DNA of 64,000 bases from Chitinophaga sp. H8 (GTDB taxonomy: Bacteria > Bacteroidota > Bacteroidia > Chitinophagales > Chitinophagaceae): the NCBI RefSeq assembly GCF_040567655.1, contig NZ_JBEXAC010000002.1:1488001-1552000 (forward strand), read 5' to 3'. Shown here in pieces: positions 53,988 through 61,786 of the stretch (the first letter of the stretch is position 1; every line of letters begins with the position of its first letter). The notes under the pieces are model-generated. The model saw only the letters and a program-made list of their open reading frames with translations. It searched no databases and was not told the origin of the DNA. Position numbers and translations under genes: made by a program.

Positions 53988-56900
53988 TTAGAATGAAATA
54001 TTCAGGTTAACACCAAAAGAGCGCAATGATGGTAAGGCACCACCTTCCAGGCCTTGTACATTACCATCAGAGTTGGTAATATTGGACGGATCCACATTAG
54101 GTGCATTGGATTTTATCAGCCAAAGGTTACGGCCGTATAAGGATAGGCGGGCCGTTTGAGCGCCTATCTTTTTATATACCGATTCCGGAATATTGTATCC
54201 TAATTTTACCTCACGCAGATAGATGTAGCTGGCATCATACAGATTGGCTTTACTGATGCGGTTACCACCATTCTGATCAAAGTGTGGACGTGCTGCAATA
54301 GAAGTAGTATTAGGCTTACCATCTTCTGTTACACCTGGTACGATGATTCCGTTTTCGCGGATACCGTTTTCAGCAGAAGTATATAATAACCCTGACCGGT
54401 TACCGTACAGGTTAGTATAGGAGAAGAAGTCGCCCCCCTGCTGGAAGTCTACCAGTGCTGACAGATAGATACCTTTATAGCTGAAGCTGTTGGTAATACC
54501 TCCTATAAAGTCAGGGTTTACATTACCAATCTTCACTACCTTGTCTGTTACCTTGTAGAAACCATCCGCTCCTACCACTCTGTTGCCATTATTATCATAT
54601 ACATAGTCTGTACCCATGATGGTACCCAGTGATTCTCCTACCTGGGCAGTGATGGATACTTTATTGGTACGGCGGTCTGTACCCAGTGTGATTGCATCCA
54701 GTGCTTTTTCATACTGATCAATATTCATGTTCAGCAGCTTGTTGCGATTGCGGGCCAGGTTGGCGTTGATATCCCAGCGGAAACCATTTTTAAGCCTGAT
54801 GGGATTTAAGCTTAGTCCTATTTCAAAACCCTGGTTTTGTACACTACCTCCATTTACCAGTATGGCTGTGTAGCCTGTGGGTGCAGGTACCGGCAATGCA
54901 ATGATCTGGTCTTTGGTAGTACGATTATAGTATGCAACGTCTAAGCCTATATGATTATCCAGGAACTTCAACTCTGTACCCACTTCATATTCATTGGTAC
55001 GTTCTGCTTTCAATGCAATATTGTTTCTTGCATCAGGAACGGTAGTGAGTGGGTTGCTGCCAAAAGGTTGCAGGAAGTTATAAGAGTCGTAGATCTTATA
55101 AGGATCGGTATCATTACCTACTGCAGCTACACTACCTCTGAGTTTACCAAATTCCAGCCATTTCCATTCCTTCAGCAGATCAGAGAACACGAAAGAGAGG
55201 GAAGCAGATGGATAGAAATAAGGGTTATTGTTTTTAGCAATGGTAGAGCTCCAGTCGGAACGGCCGGTAAGGTCCAGGAACAAGAGGTTCTTATATCCTA
55301 ATGAAGCCGTAGCGAAAGCGGAGTTGATTTGTTTTTCAAAATACTCATCGATAGGAATCGCTGTTTGCAGGGAGTTGTTCAGGTTATAAGTACCCGGAAC
55401 GATCAGACCGCCTACAGTACTACCGCCGGTGGTAGACCATTTCCGGTGCATCACATTACCACCCAGGCTAGCGTTGAATAAAAAGTCTTCGCCAAAATTC
55501 TTTTTGGCATTAGCCGTAAACTGGTAGTTCATTTCCCTGGAGCTGCGTACACGTTTGATATAAGCGCCCAGGAGGTAGTCCTGTGCTGTTCTTTCTTCTT
55601 CCAGGGTGCTATAGTCGTCCATGAATACCCGGCCACTTAAGTTCAGCCAGTCGGATACTTCATAGTCCAGTCCAGCAAAGCCATAGGTACGGGTACGGCT
55701 ATCCGTTTCGTAGTCCATGTAGCGGTTCCAGTAGGGACCATTACTGAAGTTTACCGTAGGGTCATTCCAGGCTTTACGGTTCCAGGTGAGCTGTGACCCG
55801 TCTGCGTAGGCATAACGTTTTTGCATTTCATTATCCAGCTGGCGTTGTCCAAACATGGTAAACTGCAACGTAGCATTTGGACCGGTGAAGCCTGTACCTG
55901 GACGAGCATTGGCTTTGAGTATACTATAATTGATGCCCGCTACTGCATTCAGGTTTTTGGCGAGACGGTAGTTACCGTTGAAGGAAACATTATTACGACC
56001 CAGGTCGGCATTGGGTAATACGAAATTTTGTTTCATGTTGCCATATGACAGGCGGAAGGAGCCATTGTCATTGGAGCCGCTCATGGAGATATTGTTAGTG
56101 AGGGTAAACCCTGTTTTGTAGAAATCCTTCACATTGTTGGGATGTGCAGACCAGGGCGCTGTTTGTCCAAAATTCGGATTGTTTTTACCCTTATCCCATG
56201 ACCAGTAATGGCGTACAAGTTTGCCATCCAGTTTAGGTCCCCAGGATTCATCCGCATAATATTGCGGCATCAGATCGTATCTGCCCTTACCGTTATTATC
56301 GTCGTAAGTGGCGCTTTGTTCGTTGAGGAATCCTTCCGGATGTTGATTATAATAGAGGGTATCAAATGCGGTGCTGTATCCACCACCATATTGGTTCTGG
56401 TATTTGGGTAATACGGCCACCTGGTCCATTTGTGCATTGATACTGTAGGTGATACCCAGGCCCTTTTCTGTATCGGGGCCTTTTTTGGTAGAGATGAGTA
56501 CTACCCCGTTGGCACCCCGGCTACCATAGAGTGCGGTAGCAGCAGCCCCTTTCAATACGGAAATGGAGGACATATCTTCGGGGTTGAGATCCTGGATAGG
56601 ACTACCGTAGTCATATCCACCACCACCGGTTTGCTGGCCGGCACTGTTGGTAGAGTTATTGATAATAGGCACTCCATCCACCACAAACAGGGCATTATTA
56701 TTACCCAGGATGGATTTGGTACCCCTGATAGTTACTTTAGAAGATCCTCCCATGGAACCGGTATTCGTGTTTACCTGTAATCCGGCCACTTTACCGGACA
56801 GGGAATTCACGAAGTTGGTTTCCTTGGCTTCCTGCACCGCATTACCACTTACTTCCTGTATGGCATAGCCCACGGAGCGGGTATTCTTTTTAATACCGAG

Positions 56901-57614
56901 GGCTGTTACTACTACTTCCGACAGTGTTTTTTTGGTAGCATTGGCACTTGCCAGGTCTATTGTCAGTGGTTCTCTGTTTTCCACTACTATAGCCTGCTCG
57001 CTAAAGGTAGGCGCTGCGATCAGGATGGTGTCCCGCATACCGGCTTTGATGGAGAATTTGCCGTCTACATCAGTAGGCACGGTTTCTTTGGTCGTTTTAT
57101 TTTTTACCATGGCACCAGGGACAGGTGTACCGCCAGGATCTTTCACCAGGCCTTTCAGCGCAAATTTGCCGATATCCTGTTTCAGGCTGGCGGAGTCAGG
57201 AGGCAGGATCAGGGCAGTATCGTTTTTAGGTTTAGCGCTGGTGTCCTGTGCCGGTTTAGCGGAGGTATCCGGGCGTGCAGCGGGCGTAGTATCCTGTTTG
57301 GCTTTACCGGAAGCATCTCCGGAGGCGGGTTTGATGATTACCGGAGCAGCGGTGGTTTTTTGCGCTGCAGGTACCGTTGTATCTTTATTGCCACTGGCAG
57401 GTTTAATCACTACAGGAGTGGCAGTAGCAGGTTTTACAGTCGTGTCCTGCTGCAGGCTGGCAGCTGACCAGTTGTTTAACTGGCTTTCCTTATCACTTAA
57501 AGCTGGCAGGAAGAGGGATGGGTTGGCGGGGGTACTGGCGTTACTGCTGTTTGACAGGCAGGAAAAGGCACAGCACAGCCCTAACCAGGCTAGTACATGG
57601 TTTCTCATGATCAT
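53988..57614 (-). CDS. SusC/RagA-family TonB-dependent outer-membrane transporter
   Basis: A 1208-residue protein with a signal peptide. Residues 30-150 are an unusual linker rich in Pro, Ala, Thr, Lys and Asp with repeated VIKPASG and QDTSAKP units. Then come a carboxypeptidase-regulatory-like domain (LKGLVKDPGGTPVPGAMV), the SusC signature region (TKKTLSEVVVTALGIKK), the TonB plug (LSGKVAGLQVNTNTG, TIRGTKSILGNNNALFVVDG, LKGAAATALYGSRGANGV), and a 22-strand barrel ending in SLRSFGVNLNISF. It imports a ligand bound by SusD, energised by TonB. No enzyme or regulator of a utilisation locus adjoins. Confidence 0.94.
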   Translation of the reverse strand: MIMRNHVLAWLGLCCAFSCLSNSSNASTPANPSLFLPALSDKESQLNNWSAASLQQDTTVKPATATPVVIKPASGNKDTTVPAAQKTTAAPVIIKPASGDASGKAKQDTTPAARPDTSAKPAQDTSAKPKNDTALILPPDSASLKQDIGKFALKGLVKDPGGTPVPGAMVKNKTTKETVPTDVDGKFSIKAGMRDTILIAAPTFSEQAIVVENREPLTIDLASANATKKTLSEVVVTALGIKKNTRSVGYAIQEVSGNAVQEAKETNFVNSLSGKVAGLQVNTNTGSMGGSSKVTIRGTKSILGNNNALFVVDGVPIINNSTNSAGQQTGGGGYDYGSPIQDLNPEDMSSISVLKGAAATALYGSRGANGVVLISTKKGPDTEKGLGITYSINAQMDQVAVLPKYQNQYGGGYSTAFDTLYYNQHPEGFLNEQSATYDDNNGKGRYDLMPQYYADESWGPKLDGKLVRHYWSWDKGKNNPNFGQTAPWSAHPNNVKDFYKTGFTLTNNISMSGSNDNGSFRLSYGNMKQNFVLPNADLGRNNVSFNGNYRLAKNLNAVAGINYSILKANARPGTGFTGPNATLQFTMFGQRQLDNEMQKRYAYADGSQLTWNRKAWNDPTVNFSNGPYWNRYMDYETDSRTRTYGFAGLDYEVSDWLNLSGRVFMDDYSTLEEERTAQDYLLGAYIKRVRSSREMNYQFTANAKKNFGEDFLFNASLGGNVMHRKWSTTGGSTVGGLIVPGTYNLNNSLQTAIPIDEYFEKQINSAFATASLGYKNLLFLDLTGRSDWSSTIAKNNNPYFYPSASLSFVFSDLLKEWKWLEFGKLRGSVAAVGNDTDPYKIYDSYNFLQPFGSNPLTTVPDARNNIALKAERTNEYEVGTELKFLDNHIGLDVAYYNRTTKDQIIALPVPAPTGYTAILVNGGSVQNQGFEIGLSLNPIRLKNGFRWDINANLARNRNKLLNMNIDQYEKALDAITLGTDRRTNKVSITAQVGESLGTIMGTDYVYDNNGNRVVGADGFYKVTDKVVKIGNVNPDFIGGITNSFSYKGIYLSALVDFQQGGDFFSYTNLYGNRSGLLYTSAENGIRENGIIVPGVTEDGKPNTTSIAARPHFDQNGGNRISKANLYDASYIYLREVKLGYNIPESVYKKIGAQTARLSLYGRNLWLIKSNAPNVDPSNITNSDGNVQGLEGGALPSLRSFGVNLNISF

Positions 57615-57819
57615 CTCAAGATTAGGTTACAAATTTTAGGCAGTAAGTTCGCGATCACTGCCTATTACCATAGTTAATACACTTACGTCTATATGATAAT
57701 ACAATCAAAACGCCCTCTACAATGGGGTGTTGATGCTATTTTTTTTGAGAAAACGAAAATTAGTTACAGCAAATTACCAGTAAGGGCCTGGTTTTGAAAC
57801 GGGTAACGATAGCTGGATG

Positions 57820-58275
57820 TTAGCTGGTGGCGGTTAACAGCTTTTTCATTTCATAATGAGCGATGCCCACTTCCATGAATTCCTGGCCATAGATTTCATA
57901 TCCCAGCTTTTGATAAAATCCGGTGGCCTCTTTGCGGGCATGCATTACCAGCCTGTTAAATCCATTGGTGATGGCCTGCTGTTCCGCAAATGCAATAATA
58001 TCCCGGCCTATTCCCTTGCCCTGTAGCACAGGTGATACGGCCATTTGCCGCAACTGTACCGTAGTTTCATCCAGCGGTGTAAGTATACAACAGCCCCTCA
58101 GGATGGTTTGTGTACCATCTGTTTCGAAACAGCCAATTAACAGATCGTTGATTTCCTTTTGCAGATATTCCGTAGTAAAAGTTAACCCCAGTGGTTTACG
58201 TAATACAATGTCTCTCAACTGTACCATTTCGTGGTACTCACAACTACCGTACTCGATCATACGAAAATTCAGCAT
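57820..58275 (-). CDS. GNAT-family N-acetyltransferase
   Basis: A 151-residue single-domain acetyltransferase. The acetyl-CoA motif A is VQLRQMAVSPVLQGKGIGRD (R/Q-x-x-G-x-G type). The following helix IIAFAEQQAITNGFNRLVMHARKEATGFYQKLGYEI, seen in pieces FYQKLGYE and MHARKEA, is motif B. The N-terminal strand (LRDIVLRKPLGL) is the ElaA-like variety. Substrate unknown. It stands alone. Confidence 0.9.
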   Translation of the reverse strand: MLNFRMIEYGSCEYHEMVQLRDIVLRKPLGLTFTTEYLQKEINDLLIGCFETDGTQTILRGCCILTPLDETTVQLRQMAVSPVLQGKGIGRDIIAFAEQQAITNGFNRLVMHARKEATGFYQKLGYEIYGQEFMEVGIAHYEMKKLLTATS

Positions 58276-58556
58276 GTAAAAATTTTAAACGATATCAGCT
58301 ACTATAGGTTATCCTTTGGAAAACGGTTTAAAATAGCATTCCGGCAATATTACCCTTGGAGAAAACAACACAAACATCTTGCCAATACAGGCTTGCTGGC
58401 AGGAATCAGAGAAATACCCTGGGGAGGCAGTCCTCGTTCAGGCAGGAAGATGGGAATGCCTGTCCCCTTTCATCGCCATCCTGGTGCTGAGGATGTTATA
58501 GATTATGCGGGCAGGTAGCAGTGGCGGCCGGCAGGTAATAGCATTGCAAGGGTGTA

Positions 58557-59495
58557 CTACTTTGGGTATTGCAGGGTATCGAAATAATCCAGGATCAGTT
58601 TATCGACAGATTTCACCACAAGCATATCATCCTGAATGGTAAGCGCAGCAGGGTGGGTATCTGTGCAGATAATTTTGGTGATCAGACCGCTGTCCTTGAT
58701 TTTATTAAATCCATTTCCGGCAAAGATGCCATGTGTGGTGATTACGGCTATTTCGCTGGCACCGGCCTGGAGATAGGCTGCTGCTGCATGGAGAAGGGAA
58801 CCACCGGTGCGGATCATATCATCATAAATGATCACTTGTTTGTCCTGTACATCCGCACTGATAGCTGTGATAGCAGTTTCTTCTCCGGAAAGACGGCGTT
58901 TGAATACAAAAGCCGCGGGTACGTGGAGGTCATTAGCCAGGGATTCTACCCACTTTGCGCGGCCGGCATCTGTACTGGCCAGCACAAATGGTTTTCCTTT
59001 TGCCAGTTCCAGTGCAGCTTCTTTCACGAAGGTTTTACCATACAGGTGTACCGGACGTATCCCGCTTTCAAAGTAATAAGTGATCCCATCCACATGAAGG
59101 TCTATCATGATCACTTTATTGCCGCTGGCAGTACCGGGCAGGGAGGAAAACAGGAGTGCACGTGTTTTTGCTTTTACGATCTCTCCATATTTTACAGCCC
59201 TTTCCATTGTAGAGTAGCCAAAAAAAGGGATTACAATACTGAGCGCCAATGCCCCATTTTGTATACATCCATGGGCAATATCAAATAATTCCAGCGTTTC
59301 TTTATCGTCAATAGTGCCACCTATCAATACCACTTCCTTGTTGCTCACATTGCTGCGGATGCGGTGATAGTGCTCGCCGTCAGGAAAATCGCGGATCTCT
59401 ATTACGCCATTTTCCCAGGAGGGAACGCTGATGGACAAAATGCGGTCTTTCAGATATTGATAGCGCTGTGTAGCGAATATGATTTTTTGTGGCAT
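58557..59495 (-). CDS. prs: ribose-phosphate pyrophosphokinase (PRPP synthetase)
   Basis: A 312-residue enzyme that makes phosphoribosyl pyrophosphate for nucleotide, His and Trp synthesis. It has the two-PRTase-fold layout: substrate strand FPDGEHYHRI near residue 38, ribose-5-P region VIMIDLHVDGITYYF, FVLASTDAGRAKWVESLA, and the PRPP loop VIIYDDMIRTGGSL. It is somewhat divergent from the main class I enzyme (ATP loop KTRALLFSS in place of the usual), so it could be a secondary Prs paralogue. Its -7 element lies 18 bp upstream. Confidence 0.88.
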   Translation of the reverse strand: MPQKIIFATQRYQYLKDRILSISVPSWENGVIEIRDFPDGEHYHRIRSNVSNKEVVLIGGTIDDKETLELFDIAHGCIQNGALALSIVIPFFGYSTMERAVKYGEIVKAKTRALLFSSLPGTASGNKVIMIDLHVDGITYYFESGIRPVHLYGKTFVKEAALELAKGKPFVLASTDAGRAKWVESLANDLHVPAAFVFKRRLSGEETAITAISADVQDKQVIIYDDMIRTGGSLLHAAAAYLQAGASEIAVITTHGIFAGNGFNKIKDSGLITKIICTDTHPAALTIQDDMLVVKSVDKLILDYFDTLQYPK

Positions 59496-59512
59496 ATTAT
59501 TAGTACGTTAAC

Positions 59513-59520
59513 CAAAGATA
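59513..59520 (-). promoter_or_regulatory. -7 promoter element TATCTTTG upstream of prs
   Basis: On the minus strand, 18 bp before the ATG at 59495. Confidence 0.6.
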
Positions 59521-59612
59521 ATCTAAATGTTTAAATGCCATCTTTTCAGCATGTTAAGCTATAAAACAGCATGGGTATGTGTATTTTAACTTTTTATTTG
59601 CGGCTTGAAACT

Positions 59613-59620
59613 TAAATTTG
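59613..59620 (+). promoter_or_regulatory. -7 promoter element TAAATTTG upstream of the CarboxypepD-like gene
   Basis: TAAATTTG only 10 bp before the ATG at 59631, so the second ATG at 59637 may be the one used. Confidence 0.5.
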
Positions 59621-59630
59621 AAGGATCGCT

Positions 59631-60389
59631 ATGTTAATGAATCGCCTACTTATCTATATCGGAGCACTGTCATTTTTCCTGTATATTGGCCATCAGACTG
59701 GTTATGCGCAGGTGCGTGTAGCAGGTATGGTAACCGATGAAGATACTAAAACCGGGTTGCCAGCAGTAACAATTATCAATAAGAGAAATAACACTGGTAC
59801 GCTGAGTAGTGAAAGCGGGCGTTTTTATATTGAAGCTATGCCAGGTGATACACTGGAGTTTTCCATGTTGAGTTATATGCGGAAAGAGGTACTGGCACCG
59901 GCTATGTCGGCTACGATCAATGTATCATTGACCAAGCGGATATTCGGATTGCAGGAGGTGAATGTTAAGGGCCGTAATTATCAGCGGGACTCTGCTGCGC
60001 TGCGGGATGAGTATGGAAAATACTTTAATTATAAGAAGCCAGGGGCAGTAGATGTATTAAAAACATTGCCTGCCAATCCTATCACCGCCTTATCCTACCT
60101 GGTACCCAGTAAGGCCCGTAAAAGAAAAGAACAGTTTCATGAGCAACTGGTGTATTGGGAAAAGGAGAAGTATATAGATTACCGTTATTCACCAGAAGTA
60201 GTGGCCCGTATGACAAAACTGGATGGTGCGGAACTGGATTCTTTCATGCTTAAGTATCGCCCCAGCAGTCAGTTTGCACAGGAAGCCAATGAATATGACT
60301 TTTTGCTTTATATCAAGCGAACCTTTGAGGAGTATCAGCAATCCAAGGGGATCCTCCGTAAAGAAGACAGTACACATACCAGCCGGTAA
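59631..60389 (+). CDS. exported protein with a carboxypeptidase-regulatory-like domain
   Basis: A 252-residue protein with a signal peptide (LLIYIGALSFFLYIGHQTGYA-Q). Residues about 25-115 form a CarboxypepD_reg-like beta-sandwich: VRVAGMVTDEDTKTGLPAVT, NTGTLSSESGRFYIEAMPGD, TLEFSMLSYMRKEV, which is typical of TonB-linked or surface proteins of Bacteroidota. The C-terminal half is a charged helical region without a recognised domain (KARKRKEQFHEQLVYWEKEK). Function unknown. Confidence 0.8.
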   Translation: MLMNRLLIYIGALSFFLYIGHQTGYAQVRVAGMVTDEDTKTGLPAVTIINKRNNTGTLSSESGRFYIEAMPGDTLEFSMLSYMRKEVLAPAMSATINVSLTKRIFGLQEVNVKGRNYQRDSAALRDEYGKYFNYKKPGAVDVLKTLPANPITALSYLVPSKARKRKEQFHEQLVYWEKEKYIDYRYSPEVVARMTKLDGAELDSFMLKYRPSSQFAQEANEYDFLLYIKRTFEEYQQSKGILRKEDSTHTSR

Positions 60390-60401
60390 TAATGCACCGG
60401 C

Positions 60402-61730
60402 TTATTTCAGCAGGTCTCCCTTTAATCTTAATAGTTCTGTTTCTGCCAGCTTGGTATTATACCGTGCCTGGATAATACGGTTATTCGCATCTTCCAGGCT
60501 TTGTTGTGCTTCTTTTAACTCCAGCGTGGTAGACACTCCCTGACGGAATCTTTCCAGCGCTACCATCACGTTTTCTTTAGCAAGGTCCAGGTTTTCTTCT
60601 TCCAGTGCAAATGCTTTTTTAAAGTATTCATAATCTTTAAAAGCGTTGCCCAGGGAGAGATCTACTTTAGCTCTTTCGTTATCTAGGGATAGTTGTTGCC
60701 AGGCGATATTCAGCTTGGCATCTTTTATCTGCCTTCTTACATTCAGTCCGTTAAAGATGGGAATGGTAGCTGCAAAGCCGTAGTTAATAGTACCATTCTG
60801 ATTAAATACCGGGCTAAAGGAGTTGGTAGCCGCATTGGAATTATTACGGGTAAAATTATAGTTGGAATTAAAAGAGATCACCGGAAACTGGTCGCCACGT
60901 ACTTCTTTCAGTGCCAGGCGGGATACGTCCAGGTTTTGTTGTGCCATTTTCAGTGCGGTATTCCCTGTGGGGATACTTTGCTGTAATTCTGCATAGGAAA
61001 GCGCGGTATTGAAGGGAATAGAGTCCTGTACATCATACGAGGTATTATTAGGTGTAACCCCCATCAGTTGGTTCAGTATAGCTTTCGACTGTTCGATCAC
61101 CGTTTGCTGGCGGAGGAATGCCGCCTTTTGTGCATTGTAATCTACTTTAGCTTGCAAGAGGTCTGTTTTAGGTCCCAGTCCGGTCTGAAATTTCGCATCT
61201 GAGAGTTTTACTCTTTCTTCAGAAATAGACATTTGTTCTGCGATAGACCGGAGTTGTTGTTTGCCTTGTACAATATTATAGTAGCCACCGATTACTTCAG
61301 CCACGGTATTCACCACCTGATTTTTTACCCCTGTTTCGCCCAGGGCGCGGATCATTTCCAGTTTTTCGCGGGTAGCAAACATGCGTAGCCCGTCAAATAA
61401 TGTCCAGCTCAGGTTGAGGCCAGCCGCCAGGTTATTGCCTTTAATACCGGAGGTATCGCGTTTATTACCATTGGCAAATTCCTGTTTGGTATGCGTATTG
61501 GTCCATAGTTTGGAAGCCGTAGCATTGAGGCGGGGCGCAAAAGCAAAGTTGGCGTATGCATAGTCATTCGCCGCTACATCTGCGGTATTTTTGGCCAGGC
61601 GTATATCAAAGTTGTTATTCAAGGTGAGATCCAGTGCCTGTTCCAGTGTAAGCATTTTTTGCTGCGCGGAGGTGCTGGCTACGCCCCCCATTAAGAATAT
61701 GCACGTTATTGCTATATTGATCCACTTCAT
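60402..61730 (-). CDS. TolC-family outer-membrane efflux protein
   Basis: A 442-residue outer-membrane channel with a signal peptide (cut near ASTSAQQ). Two similar halves each carry long helical coiled coils: MLTLEQALDLTLNNNFDIRL and LSYAELQQSIPTGNTALKMA. The C-terminal repeat RFRQGVSTTLELKEAQQSLE is the usual TolC pattern. It is the outer part of the tripartite pump whose RND permease lies directly upstream on the same strand, 56 bp away. Confidence 0.92.
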   Translation of the reverse strand: MKWINIAITCIFLMGGVASTSAQQKMLTLEQALDLTLNNNFDIRLAKNTADVAANDYAYANFAFAPRLNATASKLWTNTHTKQEFANGNKRDTSGIKGNNLAAGLNLSWTLFDGLRMFATREKLEMIRALGETGVKNQVVNTVAEVIGGYYNIVQGKQQLRSIAEQMSISEERVKLSDAKFQTGLGPKTDLLQAKVDYNAQKAAFLRQQTVIEQSKAILNQLMGVTPNNTSYDVQDSIPFNTALSYAELQQSIPTGNTALKMAQQNLDVSRLALKEVRGDQFPVISFNSNYNFTRNNSNAATNSFSPVFNQNGTINYGFAATIPIFNGLNVRRQIKDAKLNIAWQQLSLDNERAKVDLSLGNAFKDYEYFKKAFALEEENLDLAKENVMVALERFRQGVSTTLELKEAQQSLEDANNRIIQARYNTKLAETELLRLKGDLLK

Positions 61731-61786
61731 TTTAATCAGTTGTCTTGTAAATACTTTGCAAAAGGTGTAATAGTCCAGGTTTGTTA

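Noticed and set aside
56932..57639. 235-codon frame opposite the SusC N-terminus
   Set aside because: It mirrors the Pro/Ala/Thr-rich linker of SusC and has no family pattern.
58231..58518. 95-codon plus-strand frame after the GNAT gene
   Set aside because: It starts inside the antisense of the GNAT gene, has no recognisable domain or signal and no promoter element. The 281-bp gap it covers seems non-coding.
58569..59288. 239-codon frame opposite prs
   Set aside because: The minus strand carries the PRPP-synthetase motifs; the plus frame has none.
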